DNA of 64,000 nt from Pseudoxanthomonas indica (GTDB lineage: Bacteria > Pseudomonadota > Gammaproteobacteria > Xanthomonadales > Xanthomonadaceae). Position numbers and translations under genes: made by a program. The notes below the pieces were generated by a model, which did not search any database, was not told the DNA's origin, and was given only the letters and a program-made list of their open reading frames with translations. The DNA lies in the NCBI RefSeq assembly GCF_900167565.1, contig NZ_FUZV01000001.1:2209001-2273000 (forward strand). Direction: 5' to 3'. Position 1 is the first letter of the stretch; each line of letters begins with the position of its first letter. Positions 18,891 to 27,097 of the stretch are shown in pieces.

Positions 18891-19456
18891 CCTCGACGCC
18901 CCCCGATGCCGCCCGCACCCGCGGACGCTGGATTCTCGTTGGCCTGTTCGCCCTGTTCTTCGGCACCGTGTTCGGCGCCGGCGTGCTGCGCTTTGCCGGC
19001 TGGCAACCCGTCAATCACAAGAACAGCGGCGAAATGCTGCAACCGGCCATCGATGCGCGCGCGGTGACGCCGCAGCTGCTCGATGGCGGCGACTACGCCT
19101 GGAATCCGGGCGAGCGCATCTGGCGCATCGCGGTGGTCGCGCCCGCCGATTGCGGCCAGGCCTGCAGCAAGCTCGCCCACGATCTGGATAAAGTGTGGCG
19201 TTTGTTCGGTCATCGCGCCGACAAGGTGGAAATCCTCTGGATTGGTCCGCTGCCCGCCGATGCACCCGTCACCGAATCACGCAAGCAGATCCAGGCCACG
19301 CCCGAACTGCTGGCCGTGTTGCCGCGCCACACCGACGCCAAGGGCGCGCCGGTGTACGTGATCGATCCGAACGGCTTCGTCGTCCTGCGCTATGCACCGG
19401 GCTTTGACGCCGGCGGCTTGTACAAAGACGTGTCGAAGCTCTTGAAGTTGATGTAA
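18887..19456 (+). CDS. Membrane-anchored thioredoxin-fold-like protein of the cox cluster
   Basis: A 189-residue protein with one N-terminal helix (about residues 14-36) and a periplasmic domain. It contains ADCGQACSKLAHDLDKVW (a CxxxC pair in a helix-start position) and VYVIDPNGFVVLRYAPG, which resembles the end of SCO/thioredoxin-like copper chaperones. The context (between SURF1 and ctaA) supports a role in oxidase assembly. I recognise it as a conserved hypothetical of this cluster, not as true Sco1, because the usual CxxxCP followed by a conserved His is not evident. Confidence 0.7.
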   Translation: MTSTPPDAARTRGRWILVGLFALFFGTVFGAGVLRFAGWQPVNHKNSGEMLQPAIDARAVTPQLLDGGDYAWNPGERIWRIAVVAPADCGQACSKLAHDLDKVWRLFGHRADKVEILWIGPLPADAPVTESRKQIQATPELLAVLPRHTDAKGAPVYVIDPNGFVVLRYAPGFDAGGLYKDVSKLLKLM

Positions 19457-19469
19457 GGGACGCCCCGAG

Positions 19470-20615
19470 ATGAATGCTGTCGCCCGCCCGCTGCTGTATC
19501 GCCACTTCCACCGTATCGCCTGGCTGGCGGTGGCGCTCGCGCTGGGCGTGATCGTCTTCGGCGCATTCGTGCGCCTGTCCAATGCCGGCCTGAGCTGCCC
19601 GGACTGGCCCACCTGTTACGGCCGCGCCACCTGGCCCAAGGCCACGCATGAAGTGGTGGATCATGCCGCCAGTGCGATCCGTCCGTTTGAAACCCACAAG
19701 GCCTGGCGCGAACAGATCCACCGCCATCTCGCCGCGACCCTGGGCACGCTGGTGCTGATCCTGTCGTTGCTGGCCGCGCGTCGCCGCAGGTTTGGCCTGG
19801 CCACGATTCTCGGCGCATCGGCGCTGGTGGCCGCGGCCATTCCGCTGTACATGCATGGCGAGCACGTGGCGGCATCGGTGCTGGCGATCATCGGCGAAGC
19901 CATATTGCTGGTGGCCGCATTCCGTTGGTCGAACATCGACCTGGCGCGCGCAACCGCGCTGACCCTGGCGGTGATCATCTTCCAGGCGCTGCTGGGCATG
20001 TGGACGGTGACCTGGCTGCTCAAGCCGATCGTGGTCATGGGCCATCTTGTCGGTGGCCTGACCACGTTCTCGCTGCTGGTATGGATCGCGTGGCGTGCGA
20101 CCGATCGGCCGATCACGCTGGCCGGTGCACGCGTGCTGCGCAATTGGGTCATCGTCGGGCTGGTGTTGCTGGGCATCCAGATTGCGCTGGGCGGTTGGGT
20201 CAGCGCCAACTACGCCGCGGTCGCCTGCGGCCTGGATTTCCCCAAGTGCGTGGGCCGCTGGTGGCCGCCGACCAATTTCAGCGAAGGCTTCGTGCTCTGG
20301 CGCGGCATCGGCGTGGATTACGAAGGCGGCGTGCTCGATGGCGCCTCGCGCATCGCCATCCAGATGACCCACCGCATCATGGCGGTGATCGTGGCGCTGT
20401 ACATGCTGTTGCTGTCGTGGCGCCTGCTGCGCACGCCGGGCATGCGTGGCTGGGCGGTGACGGTGCTGGTGTTGATCCTGGCGCAGTTCACCCTGGGCGT
20501 GCTCAACGTCAAGTTGAACCTGCCGCTGCACGTGGCGGTGGCGCACAACGCTGGCGCTGCCCTGCTGTTGTTCACCCTGGTGTCGTTGTGCGCACGCCTG
20601 CGCTCGCCGGAATGA
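19470..20615 (+). CDS. ctaA: Haem A synthase CtaA/Cox15
   Basis: A 381-residue, eight-helix membrane protein that oxidises haem O to haem A. Family landmarks: [21 protein letters not shown] near the N-terminus with its conserved Cys pair, [26 protein letters not shown], a second CxxxxFPKC segment (ACGLDFPKC) and the C-terminal QMTHRIMAV and [14 protein letters not shown] histidines. The stop overlaps the ctaB start (ATGA). Confidence 0.96.
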   Translation: MNAVARPLLYRHFHRIAWLAVALALGVIVFGAFVRLSNAGLSCPDWPTCYGRATWPKATHEVVDHAASAIRPFETHKAWREQIHRHLAATLGTLVLILSLLAARRRRFGLATILGASALVAAAIPLYMHGEHVAASVLAIIGEAILLVAAFRWSNIDLARATALTLAVIIFQALLGMWTVTWLLKPIVVMGHLVGGLTTFSLLVWIAWRATDRPITLAGARVLRNWVIVGLVLLGIQIALGGWVSANYAAVACGLDFPKCVGRWWPPTNFSEGFVLWRGIGVDYEGGVLDGASRIAIQMTHRIMAVIVALYMLLLSWRLLRTPGMRGWAVTVLVLILAQFTLGVLNVKLNLPLHVAVAHNAGAALLLFTLVSLCARLRSPE

Positions 20616-21493
20616 CATTCCCCATGCGCCAGTACTGGTCGCTGACCAAGCCACGCGTGGTCGCGCTGATCGTGTTCACCGCGATCGTCGGCATGTTCCT
20701 GGCCATCGACGGCCTGCCAACGGGGCAGGAAACCCTGCGCGGTGGCCTGGGCTTCCTCGGCATCTGGCTGGCCGCGGCCAGTGCGGCGGCCATCAACCAG
20801 CTGCTGGATGCGCGCATCGACGCCAAGATGGCGCGCACCTCCTGGCGCCCGCTGGTGGTGGGCGAGGTCAAACCCTGGCAGGCGCTGGTGTTCGCGCTGT
20901 CGCTGGCGGTGTTGTCGATGACCATCCTGGTGGTGTGGGTCAACGTGATGACCGCGCTGCTGACCTTCGCTTCGCTGATCGGTTACGCGGTGGTCTACAC
21001 GGTGTATCTCAAGCGCGCCACGCCGCAGAACATCGTGATTGGCGGCATTGCCGGCGCCGCGCCGCCGTTGCTGGGCTGGTCGACCATGACCGGCATGCAG
21101 GGCGACTGGGACTGGGCGCATGCGCTGCTGCTGGTGCTGATCATCTTCGTCTGGACGCCGCCGCATTTCTGGGCGCTGGCGATTTTCCGCCGCGAGGATT
21201 ACGCGCGCGCACTGGTGCCGATGCTGCCGGTGACCCACGGCGTGACCTACACGCGCTGGCAGATCCTGTTCTACACGGTGTTGCTGGTGGAAGTGAGCGT
21301 GCTGCCGGTGATCTTCGGCATGAGCGGTCTGTTCTACCTGGGCGGCGCTCTGGTGCTGGGCCTGGTGTTCCTGTGGTACGCCTGGCGCCTGCTGGATCCG
21401 CCGGACGAGTTGTTCCCGATGAAGGTATTCAACTACTCCATCGTCTATCTGATGGCGATGTTCGCCTTCCTGCTGGTGGATCACTGGATCTGA
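20612..21493 (+). CDS. ctaB: Haem O synthase (protohaem IX farnesyltransferase) CtaB
   Basis: A 293-residue UbiA-family prenyltransferase with about nine helices. The prenyl-diphosphate/metal motif is seen as [20 protein letters not shown], and the second motif region as [20 protein letters not shown]. It adds the farnesyl group to haem B to make haem O for CtaA. The start at 20612 overlaps the ctaA stop in ATGA; ATG 20624 is an alternative. It is the last gene of the oxidase block, followed by a hairpin. Confidence 0.96.
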   Translation: MTFPMRQYWSLTKPRVVALIVFTAIVGMFLAIDGLPTGQETLRGGLGFLGIWLAAASAAAINQLLDARIDAKMARTSWRPLVVGEVKPWQALVFALSLAVLSMTILVVWVNVMTALLTFASLIGYAVVYTVYLKRATPQNIVIGGIAGAAPPLLGWSTMTGMQGDWDWAHALLLVLIIFVWTPPHFWALAIFRREDYARALVPMLPVTHGVTYTRWQILFYTVLLVEVSVLPVIFGMSGLFYLGGALVLGLVFLWYAWRLLDPPDELFPMKVFNYSIVYLMAMFAFLLVDHWI

Positions 21494-21500
21494 ATCCAGT

Positions 21501-21536
21501 GGCCGGGCCCTGTGCAAGACAGGCCCCGGCCTTTCG
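21501..21536 (+). terminator. Probable terminator after ctaB
   Basis: Arms GGCCGGGCCCTGT and ACAGGCCCCGGCC pair with one mismatch around a 5-base loop and are followed by a weak T-rich run (TTTCGGTTT), directly after the ctaB stop. Confidence 0.6.
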
Positions 21537-21547
21537 GTTTGCCGGCA

Positions 21548-21850
21548 TCAGGCAGCCAGCGGGTCTTCCGTTTCCTCCAGGGCTTGCGCCAGTTGGGTGC
21601 TGAGCAGGCCCAGGCAGCCGCTCCACTGCTCGGGTGTGATGATGGGATCGTCATTGCGCGAGAGCGTCAGCAGGTGGAGCAGGTGCAGGGTTTCCTGCAC
21701 GGTCCAGAGTTGCTGGCGGGCGTCGTCGGAGAACGGGGCGGGGGTGGGAGGGGCCGGCGGTGACGGGGGCGAAGGCGGTGCGGGAGGCGGGCTGAAGGCG
21801 CCTTCGGTAGCCGGGCGGAGGAGGGTGCTTGTAGGATTGAAGCTAGCCAT
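21548..21850 (-). CDS. Small protein, possibly XAC0095-like, with proline-rich N-terminal half
   Basis: A 100-residue protein. Residues 18-40 are a Pro/Ser/Ala-rich linker. The C-terminal half (LWTVQETLHLLHLLTLSR, then SGCLGLLSTQLAQALEE) forms two amphipathic helices resembling the XAC0095 family of xanthomonads; that match is from memory and tentative. A clear AAGGAG precedes the ATG at 21850, so it is likely expressed. Convergent with ctaB. Function unknown. Confidence 0.6.
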   Translation of the reverse strand: MASFNPTSTLLRPATEGAFSPPPAPPSPPSPPAPPTPAPFSDDARQQLWTVQETLHLLHLLTLSRNDDPIITPEQWSGCLGLLSTQLAQALEETEDPLAA

Positions 21851-22223
21851 GGTCAGTAACTCCTTTACTGGTTTTGGTTAGCGGGCCGGCTGAGTTGCTG
21901 CTCAGACGGTCCGCGCTTTTGTCTCGCAGCTGGGGTGAAGCGGGGCGCTGCGGGAGGGGGATGCCCTGTAGCAAAACCTAAGACCTGTAGCGACGAACTG
22001 CACCTATATCGCGAAAGAAATTTTGTCGGGGAAGTCCGCGTGTGAGCGTCGGAAACGGCTGACAGGAAGCGGGGGCCAGAGCAGGTTTTCTGGACGCTGC
22101 CGCAGCAAAGATGAAAACATGCTCTGACCCCTGTTTCAGAAGAGAACGCTCGTCAGCGAAGGGTAAGTCTGAGGCGTCAGATGCTCAACCTGGGAAAAGG
22201 CGGAACACTAGGGAGCGTAGGGA
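21851..22223. other. Intergenic region with leader of the small protein and repeat copy A
   Basis: The left end carries the 5' leader of the minus-strand small protein (AAGGAG next to its ATG). The middle (about 21900-22060) shows no gene I can support. Repeat copy A lies at 22062-22137. The last 85 bases form the leader of the hypothetical gene at 22224. Confidence 0.6.
22062..22137. repeat. Imperfect palindromic repeat, copy A
   Basis: A roughly 75-base element whose two ends are inverted versions of each other: GGGGCCAGAGCAGGTTTTC on the left and GAAAACATGCTCTGACCCC on the right, around a GCTGCCGCAGC core. A second copy lies at 22657-22728. The pair flanks the gene at 22224-22655. Confidence 0.85.
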
Positions 22224-22655
22224 ATGAAGAGCCTGTTGCTTCTACTTTTGGTTGCCAACGTGCAGGACTGCTTTGCAGGCGAGAAGAAGGAGTGCGACTT
22301 CTCGAAAGCTGAGCTTGAGAAAGAGGTGTCCAGATCGGCCAACTGGGAGCTGGTGCCAGGAGGGTACTGGAAGATGGTTGGGACGATCAGACCTCCGATC
22401 GGCGAACTTTGTGCATACCACTACTCGGCAGTCGTCGGAACTGGCAAGCATGGAATCGACAGGTTGGTCATCCTGCGTAGGGGTGGCAAGTACATGGGTT
22501 CTTATGGAATCACCCTACCCGAGAGCATAGACGTCTCCGGAAACACACTTCGTATTCAATCTGACGGCGGCAGCGTTGATGTCGTTGAATTTCGGTCGGA
22601 AGACTTGCCAGACACTATCTTCGTGGATGGTGAACTGATCCCCATAACGCCGTAG
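22224..22655 (+). CDS. Hypothetical exported protein
   Basis: A 143-residue protein with a signal peptide (MKSLLLLLLVANVQDCFAG). The mature part has several Cys residues, a HGIDRLVILRRGGKYMGSYGI block and an acidic C-terminus. I do not recognise the family. Codon use is clearly less GC-rich than in the flanking core genes, and the gene sits exactly between two copies of a palindromic repeat. Its neighbour downstream is a toxin-like remnant plus a lipoprotein, so it may belong to an island of polymorphic-toxin immunity genes, but that is context only. Confidence 0.65.
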   Translation: MKSLLLLLLVANVQDCFAGEKKECDFSKAELEKEVSRSANWELVPGGYWKMVGTIRPPIGELCAYHYSAVVGTGKHGIDRLVILRRGGKYMGSYGITLPESIDVSGNTLRIQSDGGSVDVVEFRSEDLPDTIFVDGELIPITP

Positions 22656-22656
22656 G

Positions 22657-22728
22657 AAAACAGGGGTCAGGGCAGGTCTTATGGATGCTGCCGGAGCCAA
22701 GATGAAAACGTGCTCTGACCCCTGTTTC
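22657..22728. repeat. Imperfect palindromic repeat, copy B
   Basis: A second copy of the element at 22062, in the same orientation, with ends AACAGGGGTCAGGGCAGG and GTGCTCTGACCCCTGTTT. It starts 2 bases after the stop of the hypothetical gene and runs directly into the toxin-like fragment. Confidence 0.85.
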
Positions 22729-23005
22729 CTTCGATCTTGATCGAGATCTGGCTGGAGGTGCTACAGGGCGCACTTCAATCGGTGCGGAGATAGCAATTTC
22801 TGGAAATACGAATGGCGTTTTAGGAATGGATGGTGGGACGATTCCTTCAACGGGTGCCGATACGTTGATGCACGAAATTGTCGCACATGCTTTGCCAGAG
22901 ATTGGATTTCCAGGAACAGGGAACGGGATTCAAAACGAAAACATAATTCGAAAGGAAATTGGCCTGCCCCTTAGGCGCGAAATTGCTCATCCCGAAGTCA
23001 GGTAG
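22706..23005 (+). pseudogene. Orphan C-terminal module of a polymorphic (RHS-type?) toxin, 5' end missing
   Basis: An open frame without a start codon that emerges from repeat copy B (preceding in-frame stop TGA at 22703) and ends at TAG 23003. Protein features: GADTLMHEIVAHALPEIG (an HExxxH pattern), then GTGNGIQNENIIRKEIGLPLR. I recall the combination of HExxxHAxP with GNxxxNENxxR at the C-terminal ends of RHS/YD-repeat toxins; this is memory, not a search. No secretion or delivery domain is present, so it is a displaced toxin tip or a decayed gene. A lipoprotein gene begins 6 bases after it, the usual position of an immunity gene. Base composition is AT-richer than the core genome. Confidence 0.55.
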
Positions 23006-23011
23006 ACGAAC

Positions 23012-23491
23012 ATGCGCAGAGTAGTCATCTCGGTTCTCTTGCTCCTTACATCTTGTAACGCATCGGGTAATGAACTACGTCGATATCCGTTCAAAGAACT
23101 GATCGAACGGTCCGATGTCATCGTTGTGGCAACAGGGACGGGCCGCAAGAAGAAAGGCCTGTCAAGTTCTCTCAATGAAGTGAGTCGTCTTGAGGTTAAA
23201 ACAGCGGTGAAAGGTGAGCCGAAATCCATCTTTGACTTGATCACCTCAGGTCAGTTCATTGAACTCGATGTCGATTGCTGCGAGAAGGGCGACTCATATT
23301 TGGTATTTGCGCAAGAAGCAAAATCAGAAATGTACGCGCCAACTAATGGTCAATTCAGTGTGCTTAGGGTGAAGGATGGGGAGGTTCTGAATTTTCTCGA
23401 CTTTGGAACCTCGGAATCACTGGATGCAATTATCGAAAGCGTGAGAAGTTCGGACTGCAAAATAGACTTCAACGTTTCAGGACCCGAGTAA
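23012..23491 (+). CDS. Putative lipoprotein; candidate immunity protein
   Basis: A 159-residue protein with a lipoprotein signal: MRRVVISVLLLLTSC has the lipobox LTSC with Cys15 as the lipidated residue. The mature part has ELIERSDVIVVATGTG, a charged middle, LDVDCCEKGDSYLVFAQ and a C-terminal helix. It looks like a small periplasmic beta-rich domain of a type often seen in secreted hypothetical proteins; I cannot assign a family. Its position 6 bases after the toxin-like fragment suggests immunity. It is AT-richer than its surroundings. Confidence 0.65.
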   Translation: MRRVVISVLLLLTSCNASGNELRRYPFKELIERSDVIVVATGTGRKKKGLSSSLNEVSRLEVKTAVKGEPKSIFDLITSGQFIELDVDCCEKGDSYLVFAQEAKSEMYAPTNGQFSVLRVKDGEVLNFLDFGTSESLDAIIESVRSSDCKIDFNVSGPE

Positions 23492-23673
23492 TAGTTTGAA
23501 CTCCATGGATTAGAACTCCAACTAGCGTAGTAGCAGGCTCGGAGAGGCTTGTGACGGAAACGTAGCTCTCCCTGGCAGTCGCGTTCTTAACAAGGGCCAA
23601 AGTTTGCTAATGAACAAGATGCTCAACGAAAAATGTCTTGGGCCGCACGCTGCGTCATTGCGACCGCATCGAC

Positions 23674-25662
23674 CTACTTCAACAAGTGCTGCTGCCAAAA
23701 CACCATCGATGCTGCACCAAAGTAATCACTGTTGGATTTCTTCTGGAACCCATGGCCCTCGTCCGAGAACTCCAGATACCACACCGGCTGCCCATTGCCG
23801 CGCACGGCCTTCACGATCTGCTCTGCCTCGGTGTACGGCACGCGCGGGTCATTGCGGCCCTGGGCAACGAACAACGGGGAGGTAATGCGCTTGGCGCCAT
23901 TAAGCGGGGAGATCTTCTCGAAGTGCGCGGCCATCGCCGGATCCCGCTCGTCACCGTATTCGGCACGGCGCAGGTCGCGGCGGTAGCTCTCGGTGTTCTT
24001 CAGGAAGGTACCGAAGTGCGAGATGCCGACGATGTCGATGCCGGCGCGGATGCGATCGCTGTAATGCATCAGCGACGCCAGCACCATGTAGCCGCCATAG
24101 CTGCCACCCATCACGCCGACGCGGTTGGCATCCAGTTCCGGTTGTTGCGCAATCCAGTCCAGCAGCGCGCCGATGTCCTTGACCGAATCCTCGCGCTTGA
24201 AGCCATTGTCCATCTGCACAAAGCTTTTGCCGTAACCGGTGGAGCCGCGCACGTTGGGCACCAGCACCGCCACACCCAGTTCGTTGAGCAGGAACTGCGT
24301 GGTGGCGTTGAAGGTGGGCAGCGACTGGCCTTCCGGTCCGCCGTGGATGCTGATGATCACCGGCACCTTGCCGCCGGCCGCCGGCTTGCGCGGCTGGTAG
24401 TAGAACGCGGGAATCGTGCGCGGCTTGCCATCGACCTGATCAAAGGTGGGAAAGCGCACCAGCGTCGGCGCGACGAAGGTGGAGGAATCCAGCCCGCCGA
24501 CTTCACTGCGCGTCCAGCGGGTGAGCGTGTTGGCCTGCAGATCGATCACCTGCACATCACTCGGCGAGGTCGCGGTGTTGAGGCTCAGCGCCAGCTGCTT
24601 GCCATCGGGCGAGAAGCCCAGGCCACCGACCACGCCGACAGGCAGCGCCGGCACCGGCAGTTCCTGCAGCGAAGGCCAGGCCAGCACATGCAGCTTGTCG
24701 ATGCCGTCTTCATTGCTGACGTAGGCGATGCGCTTGCCGTCGCGTGAGACTTCCAGCGCATCCACATCCCAGGGGATATGCCCGCTGATCAACTTCAGCT
24801 CGCCGGTGGCGGGGTTGTGGTAACGCAGCGTGCGGAATTCCTGCGGCTTGCCGTCCACCGGCTCGTCGGACACGAACAGCGCGCTCTTGCCGCCGTCGAC
24901 ATAGCGGAACTCGCCGAACGCGGCCTTGCCGCCATCGACCGGGAAGCGCTTCAACGTGCCGGTGGCCAGATCCACTTCACCCGGGTAGGACTCATTGACC
25001 GAAACGTATTGGATCACCAGCAGCTTTTTGCCATCCGGCGAGAAGTCCAGCGCGTTCCAATGGCCACCCTCGGTCACCAGCGGGCGCGACTTGCGCGTGG
25101 CCAGATCCAGTAACCAGATGTCGCTGTCCTGGCCGTTGCGCGCGGTGCTGGTGAAAGCGAGCTGGCGGCCGTCATGCGAGAACAGCGGGCTGTCATTGCG
25201 CGACTTGCCGTCGGTGAGCAGCGTGGTCTGGCGCGACTTCAAGTCGAACCAGTACAGCTGCCAGAACTCGTTGCCGCCCTTGTCCTTGCCGAACACGAAG
25301 CCATCGTTGCCGGCCGGCGCGCTCTGCAAGCTGCTGAGCGGCTCGGGATAGAAGGTCAGCTGCTCGCGCATGCCCAGCGGCGCGCAGACCCGGTGCGCCT
25401 GCGCGGTCTCGGCGAAGCGGGTGCCAATGAGCACGCAGCCTTCCTGCGTCCAGCCGGAGAACAGCGCGCCGCGGGTGTTCTGGTAGCGGTTGAGCTGATC
25501 GATCAGCGCTTCGGGAATGGCCGGCACGTTCTCGGTGGTGCGATTGCCCACCTGTTCGCGTTGGGATGCTGTCGCGCCGGTGGTGCTCGACTGCGCGTGT
25601 GCGGAAGAGGCGAAGACGCCCAGGCCACAGGCCAGGGCGAGCAGGGCTGAACGATGCATCAT
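23674..25662 (-). CDS. S9 family peptidase (prolyl oligopeptidase / acyl-peptidase type)
   Basis: A 662-residue exported serine peptidase. A signal peptide (cleavage at AHAQ) is followed by an N-terminal WD40-like beta-propeller with repeated SPDGKxL blades (DFSPDGKKLLV, GFSPDGKQLAL) and a C-terminal alpha/beta-hydrolase domain with the nucleophile GGSYGGYM, the acid in QGRNDPRVPYTEA and the His in FSDEGHGF. It probably degrades short peptides in the periplasm. GGGGAAG precedes the start; two adjacent Met codons (25662, 25659) are possible. GC-rich, so core-like compared with both flanks. Confidence 0.93.
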   Translation of the reverse strand: MMHRSALLALACGLGVFASSAHAQSSTTGATASQREQVGNRTTENVPAIPEALIDQLNRYQNTRGALFSGWTQEGCVLIGTRFAETAQAHRVCAPLGMREQLTFYPEPLSSLQSAPAGNDGFVFGKDKGGNEFWQLYWFDLKSRQTTLLTDGKSRNDSPLFSHDGRQLAFTSTARNGQDSDIWLLDLATRKSRPLVTEGGHWNALDFSPDGKKLLVIQYVSVNESYPGEVDLATGTLKRFPVDGGKAAFGEFRYVDGGKSALFVSDEPVDGKPQEFRTLRYHNPATGELKLISGHIPWDVDALEVSRDGKRIAYVSNEDGIDKLHVLAWPSLQELPVPALPVGVVGGLGFSPDGKQLALSLNTATSPSDVQVIDLQANTLTRWTRSEVGGLDSSTFVAPTLVRFPTFDQVDGKPRTIPAFYYQPRKPAAGGKVPVIISIHGGPEGQSLPTFNATTQFLLNELGVAVLVPNVRGSTGYGKSFVQMDNGFKREDSVKDIGALLDWIAQQPELDANRVGVMGGSYGGYMVLASLMHYSDRIRAGIDIVGISHFGTFLKNTESYRRDLRRAEYGDERDPAMAAHFEKISPLNGAKRITSPLFVAQGRNDPRVPYTEAEQIVKAVRGNGQPVWYLEFSDEGHGFQKKSNSDYFGAASMVFWQQHLLK

Positions 25663-25831
25663 TCTGGCTTCCCCAAGCGGATGAACGGCGAGCGTACCGT
25701 AAGCGAGACAGGAGGGGATGTGCCAGTGCGATATAGCTCAACCAGAAAGAGAGGTACCAGGTTCGGCCAAGGTCAAGAGCGACGGATAAGATGTCGACGC
25801 CCACGGCTAGGAGAAGGGCATCAGTCGATGC

Positions 25832-27097
25832 TCAATTCAAACTGCCAGAAAGAGCGTAAAGCGGTTCAAGCAGCCATTCGTACAACTTGCGGCGCTCGCC
25901 CATGATGTCGGCCTCAAGCGCCATGCCTGGCCGCAAAGGCTCTTCATTGCCATAGGCGAGCATGCTCTGCGACTCCAACAGGACGACGGCGCGGTAGTAG
26001 GGCTCGGAAAGACTGCCGTAAGCACCAGAGCTTTCCAGTTCATGCGGTTTCACTGCAATTCGCGAGATCCGTGCCACCCGTCCGCGAGCGTGTCCGAATT
26101 TCTGGTAGGGATATGCGGCATAGCGAAGTAGCACGGTGTCGCCCGGCTGAACGAAACCAATGGCCCGGCTGGGAATCCAGAGATGCGCCTGCAAGTTGGA
26201 GCCTTTCGGCACGAGGGAAACCAAATGTTGACCCGCCAGTACATTCTGGCCGGACTCGACCAGGTGCGTGGCCAGCAAGCCATCCACTGGTGCCTTCAAC
26301 AGCACCTCGCTACTCGCCTGCTCTACGATGCGCTGGTGCTGCAACTGCGCCAGCGAGTTTATTGTGGCAGCCGATTGAGCCTGTCGCTTGGCCGGCAACT
26401 TGTGAAGGTCCTTACGCATTTGCAAAATGGTACGAGACAAATTAGTTGCTTGCCGTTCCATGGTCTGGAGCTGGTTAACCCATTCCAGCCAGGCCTGCTC
26501 CTGCTGGTCGACCTGAATCTTACTGACCACCTGCGTGTCGGAGATTCCCAGAAAGCGGTCAAGAGTTGCGCGCGCGAGCACGACTTGCTGCTGGCGTGTG
26601 GCGATGGATTGCTCGGTCTGCCGAAGTTCGAGTTCTACCTGTTGCAGTTGCTCAGTCAGGCTCTCGCGATCCAAGGACCATTGCACAGCACTCGCAGCAT
26701 CAGCCATTCTCACGCTTGCAGCTTGAGCGTCCAAAGCTTGCCTGGAGGCCTTCTCCACACCCTGTCCGTCTGACAGCGCGTTTGGAACTTCGATGCGGAC
26801 TAGAGGTTCACCGGCTTCCACTACGCGCCCCTCCGGTACGTAAAGGCGAGCTACAACTCCCGCCGCGGGTGCAAAAAGCGACGAAACGCCTAGATCGGGT
26901 ACAAGTTGACCACGCACGCGCGAGTGATAGGAGTACTCTCCGAAGTACAGCAGAACCATCACGGTTCCTGTCAGCACCAAGGAGGCAGCACCCAGCACCC
27001 AAAGCCGTATTGGCTGGACCAGCGTTATCGAGCCAAGGTGGTGATTTTCGCGTGCGTCAATGGCTTCTTGTCGAAAGAGACCGCGCGCTACGAGCAT
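25832..27097 (-). CDS. HlyD-type membrane fusion protein for bacteriocin export
   Basis: A 421-residue adaptor of type I secretion. A cytoplasmic N-terminus is followed by a single helix (about residues 30-53), a biotinyl-lipoyl-like half (LFAPAAGVVARLYVPEG), a long coiled coil (about 110-245, with many Gln/Glu/Leu) and the second lipoyl/beta-barrel part (LKAPVDGLLATHLVESGQNV). It would link the ABC exporter to an outer-membrane channel; no TolC homologue is encoded here. The start overlaps the end of the exporter gene by 10 bases. Composition is AT-richer than the core genes. It is the last gene of the microcin operon. Confidence 0.92.
   Translation of the reverse strand: MLVARGLFRQEAIDARENHHLGSITLVQPIRLWVLGAASLVLTGTVMVLLYFGEYSYHSRVRGQLVPDLGVSSLFAPAAGVVARLYVPEGRVVEAGEPLVRIEVPNALSDGQGVEKASRQALDAQAASVRMADAASAVQWSLDRESLTEQLQQVELELRQTEQSIATRQQQVVLARATLDRFLGISDTQVVSKIQVDQQEQAWLEWVNQLQTMERQATNLSRTILQMRKDLHKLPAKRQAQSAATINSLAQLQHQRIVEQASSEVLLKAPVDGLLATHLVESGQNVLAGQHLVSLVPKGSNLQAHLWIPSRAIGFVQPGDTVLLRYAAYPYQKFGHARGRVARISRIAVKPHELESSGAYGSLSEPYYRAVVLLESQSMLAYGNEEPLRPGMALEADIMGERRKLYEWLLEPLYALSGSLN

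Noticed and set aside
22880..22915. A classical HExxH zinc protease motif in the toxin-like fragment
   Set aside because: The spacing is HEIVAH, one residue too long for HExxH, so I do not call it a gluzincin or an M91 peptidase.
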